Source of the DNA: Haemonchus contortus
Lineage: Eukaryota > Nematoda > Chromadorea > Rhabditida > Trichostrongylidae
Assembly: GCA_000469685.2 (NCBI GenBank)
Contig: LS997562.1
Location: 3,124,492-3,188,491, forward strand
Direction: 5' to 3'
Length of the DNA stretch: 64,000 nt
Of the stretch, positions 10,657-21,208 are shown piece after piece. Under the pieces are notes generated by a model. The model did not search any database. It was not told the DNA's origin and saw only the letters and a list, made by a program, of their open reading frames with translations. Within the stretch, counting starts at the first letter, position 1, and every line of letters begins with the position of its first letter. Made by a program: the position numbers and the translations under genes.

Positions 10657-12120
10657 GTGGTACAGATTAGGTAATGTTATTGTAAAGTTGAAGGTGTACG
10701 AAGCCACTTACCTTATTACCATCGAAAGGATTCGCTGTTTTCCCTGACCATTATTGGATAAAAAAAATTGTTGGGTTTCTGTCGCCATGTTTTCCGAATG
10801 TCATAATGGGAGAGGAGGAGGGACTGATCCCTAGAATCAGAAATCACAATTGAGAATACACCTGTTTGTAAAGGGATGTTCGTATCGAAAACTCAGATTT
10901 CCAGAAGATATTCGAATGGTTACGTTCAACACTAACGAATAACCGCTTAATGCGCTGTTGCCTATATACATATTTAAAGAGACTATCGAAAATACCATTA
11001 AATTTTTCAGAATAAATTAGCTACAAAAATATTTTCATCACCAGAGACCATGTAGGGACCGGAAACCGGCTGTGATTTCCAGAGAATTTTTGATTTCCAA
11101 AAAATCACAATTGAAACAGTGTAAGTATTTTTACTCAGAATTCCTCTTGGGGTTTAAAACATAAGCTTTTTTTTGGTGTGCTTTTTTGATATAAGACCGT
11201 ACATGATATAGGATATCGTGAATGAAAAGACCCCCTCCCCCCCAAACAGAAATTTAAAATGGATTTCTAAAGAGAAAATACAATGCACATGGATCATGGA
11301 TGGCTCAATCATACCATGTGGAAAAACATGATTTAAAACCGTCCATACCCACACAATGAGCTGAGAAAGTTCAAAAAAATAAAGCGTTATGAAGAACCAA
11401 AAGGAAAAAATGCTCAAAATCGAATATCAAGAGCGTAAGAAATCGTGATGATCGATCCCTGCATGGTGGCCAAGAAATGGCAAGCAGCAGGAATTACCAA
11501 GAGGAGGGGTAAAGCCGAAGGTTAGCTTACACGAATACTGGGGTAAAAAACATAATATCTGAACGGAAACATTTTAAATAAGTTTTCAGAAAGTTCCTAC
11601 CGAGAAGTGAAAGTTTGGAGAGGCAGAATTGCTCTTACCCATAAGAAACTGGCAGTGTTACAGATGGTGGTTAAATCAGTGAGTCGATTTTTGGGGAGAG
11701 GGAGCCTGTAGGTGACCTAGTCAGGACAGTTTCAGTAGGAACTAAGATAAGGTTTGAGAAAACATTGACTTACTTACTTTCTTTTGAGCTGGTAGAACTC
11801 TGTCATCACTTCTGTAGGATGGTACACTATTTATGTAAAATAATAAGAATTCACAACAAAAAAAAAATGAATCCGTGATCCAAGTCTTCTCGAATAAACC
11901 ATTCCTCTTTTTCTACGTAGCTTTTTGCCTTAATCAAATATATTCTGAAGTCACCGTGAATTCGAAAGGGAATCCTTTCTAAACAGCGCAAGTGCATGTA
12001 TTAACGCTGGAAAAATATGAAAAACCTTACCATAAAAAATGAAAATAATTTTTTTTCAGCTGCATACATAAAGGCACTGGAATAACAAGAGGAATAACGG
12101 TTGACCATATAAACGTGAAG
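10657..12120. other. Intergenic region upstream of the guanylyl cyclase gene; start of duplicated block A
   Basis: Immediately upstream of the cyclase start a donor-like AAG|GTAAGTGG (minus strand, about 10710) could belong to a 5' untranslated or additional first exon. From about 11150 the sequence matches, with much divergence, the region from about 28060 (for example GATATCGTGA at 11213 and 28089, CTGCATG near 11458 and 28182). No gene seen. Confidence 0.5.
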
Positions 12121-12126
12121 TTCTTG

Positions 12127-12335
12127 CCACTGCCAATCCCGTTCCGGGATACGCCCCTTATTTGACACCTACATAGGGTCCTTGTGGCGTTTGAATGTAT
12201 ATGTGGTCAATAAGACGATTGACGAAGGATAGCCGATGTACAAGTCAGCGTTTTTATTCAACTAGACAAGCCCGGTACCCAGTAGTCGATCCAGGACAAG
12301 ACTTGGATCGCCTAGGCTTAGTTTGTGGGTATAGC
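12127..12335 (-). repeat. SINE, reverse orientation
   Basis: GGATACGCCCCTTATTTG, GGCGTTTGAATGTATATGTG, ATGTACAAGTCAGCGTTTTT and GACTTGGATCGCCTAGGC follow the reversed SINE order. It occupies the same relative place in block A as the copy at 29577 does in block B. Confidence 0.6.
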
Positions 12336-12414
12336 TACTGATGTCCGTATCGTACATGAAAGCGCAAAGAAACTTCGCTTAAGCTCATCTTCACCTCGAC
12401 CAACATATTAATTG

Positions 12415-12900
12415 AAGATTTCAAAAATTTTGGACTATAGCACGGTGAAGGTGAATGATAGTGATAACACTGGTGATACAGTATTATATGTATTCCGGTG
12501 TGATTCAATCAAGAGCCCGACGCCTACACTGTCGGTTGCCCGATTTATACAAATTAAGGTGAGTTTTCATTCGGAACCTGGTAATCCCATATTATTTTCG
12601 ATGCCCAATCTTCGTTGTTTCTAGAACTCGGTATCTCAAGAACTAGCTTGGAAAATACAATAGTAGGCCTCTCCATTTTCGGATATTTTCTGTCAGAACA
12701 TATAGGTAAGTCATTGTACGACTACATCACATTGCAGGTTTCTCACATTGCTCTTGGTCTCCCACACTTCCCACGTTAGAAACGCTTGTATCCTTCCCAA
12801 CATATGCTCAATGTCAGTTACGGCCAAGGCCAATAGCATGACCAACAAAGGGTTTCGGGGACAATTGCCCAAAAACCAGAACTACATCTCCACTGCAGAA
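12415..12900. repeat. Duplicated unclassified segment, block A copy
   Basis: GAATGATAGTGATAAC, TCCGGTGTGATTCAATCA, AGAACTCGGTATCTCA and GACCAACAAAGGGT occur in the same order and orientation at 30150-30660. The segment has no convincing ORF in either copy. It is probably part of the ancient segmental duplication that also carries the secreted-protein gene. Confidence 0.55.
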
Positions 12901-12984
12901 GCGTCAACATGAACACTAATGAGAAGTACGATTTGGGATCAGCCAAGACGATCCTGGGCTCGATTGATAAGAATTTGAGCCTCA

Positions 12985-14047
12985 GTCGTACGTGTGCTTG
13001 TATCGGTACTTGAAGCTACTCCATCACTGCGTCCATATCACCTGTATCACCTGTGTCCCGTTGATCATCGACTTCCTCTATCTGACGCCACTAACGCCTC
13101 CATTTGTCCCTGCCACGAGCCAGAGTGGTCCAGTGAATCGTCCTCGCTTCAGGGACACGAGGTCCAACATTCCTTTCGTTCGAAGCTTTTGTGAAGAAGT
13201 CTGACCATCTCGTTGGTGGCCGTCCTAGAGTTCGTTTGATGTCCCGAGGGATCCAGTCAGTAACCGCCCTGGTCCAACGGTCATCACTATATCGCATAAC
13301 GTGTCCGACCCACCTAATCTTTGATTTCTTGGCGTAGTCAACGACATCCCTGATCTTCGTTCGATGACGGAGCTCGGAACTCCGGATTATCTTTCTGCAC
13401 TTGCGTGTATAGAGAAATTCCTAGCAGAGCTTAGCCATAGCTTCCCAAAGCGCGTTGAGTAACGCTGACAGCATGCTCACCCTGCTTTCATAGAGTCCAA
13501 GTCTCTGAGGCGTACGTCAAAGCAGGAAGGACAGCAGTGTCGAAAAGGTGAGCGCGGAGCCGGATGTTCTTAGTCTTCTTCACTGCTCTCTCGATATTCT
13601 TAGATGCTCCCCACGCGGCGTGTTTCCTTCTGCACAGCTCGGAGCTAGGTCGTTCATCATGTTGACTTTCCGACCTAGATGCACATAGCTAGAGCATTCG
13701 TAGATATTCTTTCCGTTTAGCGTGAAAGGAGCATCAGGCACCAATCCGATCTTTATGAACATCGTCTTCGTTAAGTTCAGTCTCAAACCGACCCTTCCAA
13801 AGAACTGTCAAGCTCGGCCAGCTTTCGTTTCACCTGCTTGATGTTCGGTGTTATGAGCACGATGTCGTCTGCAAAGCGGAGGTGATGTAGATAGCGGCCG
13901 TCGACCTTTACTCCCAAGTCTTCCCGTTCCAAATGACGCATGATGTTATACTCGAGAGCGACACTGAAAAGTTTGGGCGAAGTGGTATCGCCTTGCCGGA
14001 CACCTCTCTTCACGTTGATATCACCCATATACTTGAAAAAAATCAAA
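12985..14047 (-). mobile_element. RTE retrotransposon, 3' half, decayed
   Basis: On the minus strand 14046-13783 encodes VKRGVRQGDTTSPKLF and LHHLRFADDIVLI, RT palm motifs (block with QGD and the FADD catalytic box). After a shift, 13786-13580 continues with NLTKTMFIKIGLVPDAPFTL and SSYVHLGRKVNMMN. 13297-13091 gives the C-terminal [20 protein letters not shown]. The 3' end reaches about 12985 through GDTGDTGDMD-like repeats. The endonuclease and 5' RT are missing, and several frameshifts and stops occur. It interrupts duplicated block A between 12900 and the signal exon at 15026. Confidence 0.85.
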
Positions 14048-14049
14048 AA

Positions 14050-15008
14050 CCATTTGCGATGAAAGAGTTTATGTAGAGCAGTTAGATAGGAAGTAATTCC
14101 GATCCATAATCTATCTGTTTACCTACACTGCTACTATTGAAAGTCTTGGACTTCCAAAGGCACAGCTCACGAGAAGAATTGTCTCTGGGATATCTTTTGG
14201 GATGAGCCTGCGGCTTTTGAGGACGGCATTTGGGGCACTATCGGATCAAAAAACGGCCTGAACAGAGCGTTATCAGAGCTTCAAGACCAGCTTGGCCGAC
14301 CACTCAGAAAAGGTCGTGTTGTGTTGGTCTCTATAAGGGTGCACCGTTCACAATGAAACGTCATGATGCCGACGATTAGTATGCTTACATGGGAGAAGCG
14401 CAGACGGTTGCAGACACATCTCGTACAACTTCCTTTCGTATTACTTCTTCAAGGGTGACGGAACTTCTCCCCTATCGCGGCATGCGGCGAATGTCACTAC
14501 AATTACCGTACTCACCCCGCCTCCCGCCAATCGATAGGACGCGATATTTTTCCTTGACTGGCTTGCTTTTTCATTAGATTTTATCGTTTTTTCTTCTGTT
14601 TCTTTTTAGTTTTAATGTTTATTAGACTTGATTAATTAAAATGACTCCTCCTATATAAACGGCGATCAAGACCGCATTGGAATTGAAAAGAGCGGCCAGC
14701 CAATTCAAATAGTTTAAGGACTCTCTACCTCACAAATCGCGCGCTCCAATCTTCCATCGCAATCCTGTGATAGGCGGCGGGTGCGGCGTGTGCGACGCCG
14801 TGTTAGGGGAGAAGTTCCCGAACCCCTTCTTCAAACCTGATATTCCCTAAAATCCACCAATTTCGCGCTTACCGCTATTTACGTTATTCTGCACCGTCTC
14901 TCATATCTCTTAAGCTAGATTCCTCAGAGTTATCGTGGCTTGTCTCCTGAGTAGAAATTCGCAAAATCAAAAATAAAAACAAATTAAGACAAAAATACAA
15001 CTGAGTCG
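14050..15008. other. Non-coding region with fragments of the TTAA MITE family
   Basis: GATCAAAAAACGGCCTGAAC (about 14240) and GTGCACCGTTCACAATGAAA (about 14339) resemble interior and terminal parts of the TTAA MITEs, so a rearranged copy is likely. CTATATAAACGGC at about 14651 looks like a TATA box but has no gene next to it. No ORF I can support. Confidence 0.4.
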
Positions 15009-15015
15009 TTTTCAG
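15009..15015 (+). promoter_or_regulatory. Probable spliced-leader trans-splice acceptor, left gene copy
   Basis: TTTTCAG ends 10 nt before the ATG at 15026. The paralogue at 31446 has the same TTTTCAG and the same 10-nt spacing, and no good upstream exon is visible in either, as expected for a nematode trans-spliced mRNA. Confidence 0.5.
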
Positions 15016-15148
15016 AGTTTACGCGATGATTTATGAGCTGATCTCCATCATAAGTTTATGTGCCTTAGTAACATATTCAATTGATTGTGCAAAGAAACAA
15101 AGAAATCCTGGAGCTGGAAGTGCCATCCCAAGCAGTAGACGTGCAGCG

Positions 15149-16030
15149 GTAACGTTATATTTCAATTTTGCAATTTATTAACAATTGTATACCCGATCGG
15201 TAAAAGTATTGGCCATTTCGGACGCTTAATTACAAACTACAAACTACAACTTAAAACTTTGCACATTGAAGTCCAAACCTGTCGATATGCCTAGTTGACA
15301 TCTTCCTTCCGTCAGAACGATCTTCCCTACGGCAGGGGCTCTAGATACGAAGACCTGGTAGGCCATAGGGAACTTTCCTGAAAAATAAGGAGTGTATGGG
15401 AGAACTTTGATGATTGATTCCAACATTTTTACGATCTAGTGTCGTCTTGCAAGAGGACAGACCCTCTTCTATTCACCCGAGCAAGACATCGCCCTCCCAG
15501 TTATAGTGTACTCTTCCCAGATCTTCAAAATAGCCGTCGTTATCGTAGTCGTAGTCGTTACCGGACGTTATCGCATAACGTGGTTCACAAACAGCAAGCA
15601 AACAACAGTAAACAACAACAAGCAAGCAGCCTTATCTTAGCAGAGCCTTACCAGCCTTGGATGAGGTGCAGGTTTTGCACTGCCTTGACGCGGTCCATTG
15701 ATCATATCCAAGTTTCATCGGAAGTTATCAGGCGCTCCAGAAAAGGCTCGTACTTGTTGTGATGTAGCCGCGATGAGCAAATCTCCACGGAGCTACTGTC
15801 ATGTGTCGAACTGTCAGTTCGTACGGCACCGGCTCAAAAAAACTTTTGACTGGTGCACGTAGATGGCCCAGTTCATTACCCTTCGAGGCTTCAAGCTCTC
15901 CATTCATCCTTTGATTCTGGAGGAGCGATGCAGTGCCCGGGATTAGCTTCAACTATTTCTTCCAAGGAATTGAACTGAGTCGTCAATTTTACAGACAGGC
16001 CTGAGAGACTAGTCTTTGGGCGTTGATAGA
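15149..16030. other. Intronic sequence left of the BEL element
   Basis: A frame at 15439-15762 holds an Arg/Ser then Gln-rich stretch (RSRSRY, KQQANNSKQQQ) that resembles the composition of exon 2 of the secreted-protein gene. It may be a further exon relic or chance low complexity. 15990-16028 (CTAGTCTTTGGGCGTTGAT) is the 3' end of a reverse SINE into which the BEL element appears to have inserted. Confidence 0.4.
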
Positions 16031-16406
16031 TAAAGTAGTGGTCCTAGGTTAGTTGCCACGCGGGTTGAAAGACTCTTTCTGTCACAGCAGGAATGTACGA
16101 TCGACCATTTATTGGCTCGGCTAACCTCAAACTTGGGTAATTAAACCCTTGACTTCAGTACATAAGCAAAATAACTACAATCACCACGTGAAAAGAACAA
16201 TCACCCATAAAAATTAGAGAAACAATAAAAAAACTCAGAACTGCTATGCTCGCATTCGCCGATCTTTTATATGCTGCTTAAGCTGTGATATCAGATCGCA
16301 GAGCGCTGTTTCCCATCGCTGTTTCGAATTCTTTTGAATCTCGCACGTTGCGCCTTTTACAACAATTACAGTAACCATTTCTACTTGCAAAAGCGCTTCT
16401 GCGATA
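16031..16406 (-). repeat. 3' LTR of the BEL/Pao element
   Basis: 376 bp, matching 25654-26031. In element sense it starts TATCGCAGAAGCGC and ends CTACTTTA, not the usual TG..CA. It contains a TATA box (complement of 16264-16273) and an AATAAA signal (complement of 16108-16113) that would serve polyadenylation here. Confidence 0.92.
16108..16113 (-). terminator. Polyadenylation signal AATAAA in 3' LTR
   Basis: Complement of TTTATT within CCAATAAATGG (element sense), downstream of the TATA box in the same LTR, in the place expected for the R/U5 polyadenylation signal. Confidence 0.5.
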
Positions 16407-16421
16407 TTCCGGCCCCTCAAG
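16407..16421 (-). other. Polypurine tract of the BEL/Pao element
   Basis: In element sense CTTGAGGGGCCGGAA lies immediately before the 3' LTR. It is purine-rich and in the position where plus-strand DNA synthesis is primed. It overlaps the last codons of the third ORF. Confidence 0.6.
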
Positions 16422-17658
16422 GTGTGGCGGGAAGGGAGACGGGGTCCATTCCAAGTGTTGAACGGATGGAGTTCAATTTTTCGAGTGTTCTTGACAGTTC
16501 AGCATTGATGCTGGCGATCTCCTCCTCGATCTGCCGGGCGATGTCTGGTTTTTCACATAGTGCCGAGTGGTGGTCTCGTCGCCCGCAATGGTGGCACTTC
16601 GTCCAGAATTTGGGACACGTTTCCTCTTCCAGACATCCAATCTCCAAACAATTAGCACATCGACGATATCGTTTCAGAAGTATGCGACGTCTCTTACTGT
16701 CTCGTACTTTGCCGCAGGAGTCACTATAGTGGTCGCCCCGAGCTCCGCAGAAAATGCAACGCATATTTGATTCACTCGGATGATCAGGTCTCATTCCTTT
16801 CGAATATTGCCTCGGTTGACATGGCTGCGTTTTCATGAGTGACTGAATTCGGATTCCGAGAGCGTGGATCCTAGCTTCCATGGTTCTGCGAACGATATCC
16901 ATTTCTTCTCGGTTTTTCTCGTCCAACTCGTCCGTGTCCATGAGGATTTCGTCTTGGCCCGGTTCATCGTTGTCGTCGTTTCGACGAGGGTGCTCGTCGA
17001 CCTCCGCCGCCCGAGATGATGTTTTTCGACGTTGTGTTTGCCAGAGGCTGTCGATCCTTTCAGCGAGTTCCTGGATTGAGTTCTGCATTGTGTTTATGGA
17101 GTCCTCTAGCTTCTGTTGGCACGATACTTGGAAGTCTTGTTGCTGTTTGAGAACTTCTGCACGCAGAGATCGCAAGGTGGCAAAAAATTCGGTGATCGAT
17201 GATAACTGATCCGCCAAGATGTTCTCCACTACGTCTTGATGAATAATCATCGAGTGTGCTTTTCCTTCTGCATCGCAGTATTTTTGTTTTTGCTCTAGCA
17301 TTGCAGTCCATGCAGCATCAGAAATTCTTCCGGTAGCGATTAGGAGTGGTGCTGTGGCATGAAGGGTTCGGAGGCAGTGGCGAAGGTAGAGGAACCGGAT
17401 CTCGCAATTTTCGGCTTTTGTTTCCAAAATTTGTATATCGCGCTCCATTTCCCCAAATCGCTCACTACAATTGGTGAAATATGGTACATTTGCACGAAGC
17501 CTATCAAGAATAGAACATTCTAACATGACATCACGAGTCTTAGAAACAATTCTATCAAGAAGTTTCGACGGTTTCATGAGACGCGGTAATGCCGATCGAA
17601 GTCTTAGTAGATCTCGTTTCGTTTTACGATATTCCTCGGCTATGTTCGCGGGAGGCAT
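16417..17658 (-). CDS. Third ORF of the BEL element: coiled-coil protein with Gag-like zinc fingers
   Basis: 413 aa, intact, starting 37 nt after the envelope ORF stop and running into the polypurine tract. Residues 1-210 are mostly helical with likely coiled coil near 150-205. 215-250 is acidic (DDNDEPGQDEILMDTDELDE). The C-terminal part has C301-x2-C304-x5-H310-x4-C315, KVRD at 317-320, C334/C337, and C355-x2-C358-x4-HH-x3-C368, followed by another helix. The element's own Gag has the same module, with KVRD-x13-C and C-x2-C-x4-HH-x3-C spaced identically. I infer a second nucleocapsid-like protein that arose by gag duplication or capture; an RNA-binding role is likely but unproven. It would need a subgenomic or spliced mRNA. 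Confidence 0.85.
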   Translation of the reverse strand: MPPANIAEEYRKTKRDLLRLRSALPRLMKPSKLLDRIVSKTRDVMLECSILDRLRANVPYFTNCSERFGEMERDIQILETKAENCEIRFLYLRHCLRTLHATAPLLIATGRISDAAWTAMLEQKQKYCDAEGKAHSMIIHQDVVENILADQLSSITEFFATLRSLRAEVLKQQQDFQVSCQQKLEDSINTMQNSIQELAERIDSLWQTQRRKTSSRAAEVDEHPRRNDDNDEPGQDEILMDTDELDEKNREEMDIVRRTMEARIHALGIRIQSLMKTQPCQPRQYSKGMRPDHPSESNMRCIFCGARGDHYSDSCGKVRDSKRRRILLKRYRRCANCLEIGCLEEETCPKFWTKCHHCGRRDHHSALCEKPDIARQIEEEIASINAELSRTLEKLNSIRSTLGMDPVSLPATP

Positions 17659-17695
17659 TTCTGAATTATAATATGAGAGAAAAATTTCGCACGAG

Positions 17696-19816
17696 TCATA
17701 TTTTCGCTTTCACCTTTCGCAATCGCAATCCATAGGTTTTGAAACACGCTCGCAGAAAAAACCGCAGAACTTTGCAAGGGATTTTCCAAAAAAGGATTTT
17801 TGTGACTTGAAGCGCAATTTTGAGCACGGCGCCTACTGCATATGGTAGAAACATGTATGAAAGGGCTGCTGCTATTGCTACAGCTAATATCAGAGCAATA
17901 GTGGTTTTGTACCATTGCATGAAAAATGATGCTAAATGGCTTAAATCAGGCCATTCGAATGAATTTTGTGATATGCTTTCGCCGCTCAAGTACGTCGCTA
18001 TCGCTCCTTGGAATGATGGCGCAAATTTCAGAAGTCCAGATATCACGAACTGCGTTGAGTTTCTTCCGCATCGCACTGCGCAAGTGATATAATTGCGGGC
18101 ATTGTTGCGGTGGAAGCGGAGCAGCGTTGCCGGGCTGTTTGGCGAGCACGTTGCTACAAAGCTATTCTCTTCGCATTCGATTTCCGCTAGTGTTTCCACA
18201 TGCGATTTGCAATGAACTGTTGCTGTCGCACCTTTTGCGCACCTGTAGCATCCTTGGATCGCGGCGTCGTCAATATAGCAGTCGTAATTGCGAGTTTCCT
18301 CTACTGCATAAGATATTAGGCCATCGAATTTGACTACAAACTCAGCTGAGCTAACTTCGCGGATTTTTGCCACTACTTGAGATGAATTTGTCGCAAAGAA
18401 TTGTAGTCCTGGGCGCTGGATTGGTAGTTTACTCTCAATCTTTTCGAATATTTGCGCAGGTGTTGAAACGTCGCATTCGCATCTGATCTTGGTTTCTGCT
18501 GGTTCGCATATGCAGTTGTCGTGCAGTTCGCAGGTCAAATTGAGGGCGCTTGTATAGCTATCGCACAGAAGCGCGGGTGATTTGCTGTTTTGCCAAATCG
18601 CTACAACTGTGCTATTCGCGATGAATTGCTGGTTCAAGAATGGCGTAGGAGGCAGTGCAAGCGAAGTCATAGTGATTTCGAAGTCACCCATTTGCACAGG
18701 GACATTGGGAGTGACCGCCACTACGCGAGTGATGTGCTTTGGATACGTTACTGTGCCTTCCAATTTTACTTGTTCGCGCCATCTTGAACACTGCGATAGC
18801 TCATAAATATGAGGTGTTTTGGGAATCGCATAGATTCTATAAAAGAGACATGCTGCACTGGGTAAGAGGCAATAGCACCCGAGCCATCCGCATGACTCTA
18901 CGCACCCCGTTCTACCAGGGAAGTTGTTTGCGTTTTTTAATTCAGGAATGAGGTCTGTTGATCTAACATTTGCGCATCTATCGCCTTTGCATGATCCTTT
19001 CCCTGCACAGCGTTTGCTGTCGAGGGTGCGAATCGTTATATCTCTTGTGAACCCGAGGGATTCGTGGATACAGAAGAGATACAAGCTTTTCCACCGAAGT
19101 TGTAGTACCGAAACAAGCGTGCGGTTCGCATATAATTTCAAGCAGGCCTCTTGTCGAAACTGGTTGATTTTCACGATTTCTGACATGCGCACTTCGCATA
19201 CTTCCCCTTGCTCAGTTTTTTCGCATATGTGCGTGTTGAAACTAAACATATTGACTTCTTGGCACGCTTCTGAGGCTGAAAATGCTGACAGGTAAGAAAG
19301 AATGATCGCGATCGCCTGAGCAATTCGTAGTTGCCGTACTGTCAATCTTGGTCTTGTGAACGAGTAAAGCACTTTTCGAGCAATCTTGATGATCATATGT
19401 GTCAAAAAGGAAGCTGTTGTGCAACAGGCGCGGCTAATGAGACGTAGCGGCTCCCCACTGTTACGGGTACATACAAAATCATGTAACATAATGCTACTAT
19501 CAGGTATAGAAATATAGCAAAGCCTACAAGGGCCCCTAAAGGGCCAACACTCCGGATTGAGCAATAGCGCTAAACAAAAGAAACATTGCACATTGTCGCA
19601 GAAATCAAGGCTTGGGCAGCGCATGCGCATGCTTGCGAACGATTGGTTTTTTGTCCATTTAAGCGAGATTGTGTGGTCATGAAGCGTCAAGTCCGGAGGA
19701 AACCGTACGAGTTCTTTTGGTGCGGCATGATTGTACAACTGACAATAGCCATCTATGCAAATTTGAAAGGTACTATTGTCGGAATGAACAATCACCCCAT
19801 GGCTGTTGCATTCCAT
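17696..19816 (-). CDS. Envelope-like glycoprotein, phlebovirus Gc-type
   Basis: 706 aa, intact from the first ATG used here. It is Cys-rich with many N-glycosylation sequons (for example NSTVVAI at 401). A hydrophobic segment at about 165-182 precedes the main ectodomain, and a C-terminal membrane anchor lies at about 637-668, followed by a basic tail. The Cys-rich block near 304-330 (GCVESCGWLGCYC) and the overall layout resemble the phlebovirus G2/Gc-like glycoproteins known in nematode Pao elements such as Cer7 and Cer13 (class II fusion family). The reading frame stays open upstream of the ATG through a hydrophobic stretch but meets no ATG before a stop, so the natural start may come from splicing. 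The similarity is judged by pattern, without a search. Confidence 0.75.
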   Translation of the reverse strand: MECNSHGVIVHSDNSTFQICIDGYCQLYNHAAPKELVRFPPDLTLHDHTISLKWTKNQSFASMRMRCPSLDFCDNVQCFFCLALLLNPECWPFRGPCRLCYISIPDSSIMLHDFVCTRNSGEPLRLISRACCTTASFLTHMIIKIARKVLYSFTRPRLTVRQLRIAQAIAIILSYLSAFSASEACQEVNMFSFNTHICEKTEQGEVCEVRMSEIVKINQFRQEACLKLYANRTLVSVLQLRWKSLYLFCIHESLGFTRDITIRTLDSKRCAGKGSCKGDRCANVRSTDLIPELKNANNFPGRTGCVESCGWLGCYCLLPSAACLFYRIYAIPKTPHIYELSQCSRWREQVKLEGTVTYPKHITRVVAVTPNVPVQMGDFEITMTSLALPPTPFLNQQFIANSTVVAIWQNSKSPALLCDSYTSALNLTCELHDNCICEPAETKIRCECDVSTPAQIFEKIESKLPIQRPGLQFFATNSSQVVAKIREVSSAEFVVKFDGLISYAVEETRNYDCYIDDAAIQGCYRCAKGATATVHCKSHVETLAEIECEENSFVATCSPNSPATLLRFHRNNARNYITCAVRCGRNSTQFVISGLLKFAPSFQGAIATYLSGESISQNSFEWPDLSHLASFFMQWYKTTIALILAVAIAAALSYMFLPYAVGAVLKIALQVTKILFWKIPCKVLRFFLRACFKTYGLRLRKVKAKI

Positions 19817-20010
19817 ACGGATTGATGCATTTACGAAAGTGAAACAAAGTTGTAGTAAAATTTGAATGGAAAAGGAAAATCGTAAGCGTAATTGTAGAAT
19901 TCATAGCTATTAAAATCTATTCACGGTAACTCACCTGCTTTCGTTCTCGCAAGTTATATCGCTCGTTTCCACTCTGTCGCAAGCAAGGAGTCGCTGTGTT
20001 AATCGCTTCT

Positions 20011-21208
20011 TCAGCTGTTTGCCGCTCGTAGTTTTCGCAAATGAGTTTCGTCGTATTCGCAATCAAGCTCTAAAGGAACAACGAGATTGACTGGTCTGTC
20101 AATTTTTGTACCTGCTGCAGTAATCAGACCTACTTCCCGTACTTCACCGTCATCTCCAGCGCGTGTTTCTACTATACGAGCGAGTTTCCACTCATTACGT
20201 GACAGTAAGGGGTCTGCTACCAGAACTACCGCGCCTACTTGTGGCTTCGCCGAATTTTTTCGCATGGCAGCGATCCATTTCCGATGTTGTTCTCTCAGGC
20301 TTAAGAGGTATGAGTTATGCCATATTTCCCACGTTTTTTGAGTGACTGCATAAGACGATTGCAGCGCCTCTTCCGCTTGTTTTCTAGTTTGAAGCGCGTG
20401 AGCTAAAGCTGGCGGGTGATAGTCCGGATCTGATGTGTCCACCGTAATCGTGTCAAGAGGATAAGTGATCGTCATGTTCTTCTGTATAAAATCGATCGGC
20501 CGGAGAGGTTTCAGATTTTCTGGCTCTGCCTCTTGATAGGTTAAGGGCCGCGTGTTCAAACTAGCTTCGACCTCAGTGATCACAGTGGTGAGGGTGTCTA
20601 GATCTAGCAACGCTCGCCCCAAAGCCTTATACAGCGAACGTTTGACTGTTTGTATAAGCCTTTCATAAAACCCCCCTTGCCATGGTGCGTAAGGGGTTAT
20701 GTGTTTCCAGTCGATGTTATTGTTGGCTATGAGGGGGTTGGATTCTGCATTTTGTATTGCTGCTCTCAAAATTTCCTCGCACAAAATAAAAGTTGGCGCA
20801 TTATCGCACGTTATAGAGCTTGGAATTCCTCTTCGTGAGAAAAAACGTCTCAGGGCATTGAAGAAGGCTATCGTTCCCATGTTGGTTACGACTTCCAGGT
20901 GTATCAACCGCGTTACCGCGCAGGTGAAAATGCAACCATACACTTTCACTAAAGAGCTTCCCATCTCGCACTTTGGGTAGATCAAAGAAGTCTAGCCCTA
21001 TGTGTTGGAATGGGGCACTTTGCTGAACTCTTCTAGCTGGCAAATCCGGCATTGCAGGGTAAAAATATGGCGCAGCATTGAATCGTCTGCAGCGTACACA
21101 ATGCTGGATTAGATTCCTAGTTTTTCTGCCGCAACCTTGGTATCCAGTACTCCTGTCTAACCGTAGACATTGTGTGAGCGATGCCACTATGGAATTTGCC
21201 GTGCGCAT
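20011..21208 (-). pseudogene. Integrase part of BEL pol, in two shifted frames
   Basis: 20801-21208 covers the end of the zinc-binding region (HCVRCRRF) and the first catalytic Asp in GLDFFDLP. The frame then shifts near 20965, and 20011-20985 supplies ITCDNAPTF (second Asp, residue 61 of that frame) and GGFYERLIQTVK (Glu 108). A long C-terminal domain typical of BEL integrases follows (DUF5641-like), with ADPLLSRNEWKLARIVE. A further shift in an A-run near 21120 separates this from the upstream pol frame. Confidence 0.85.
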
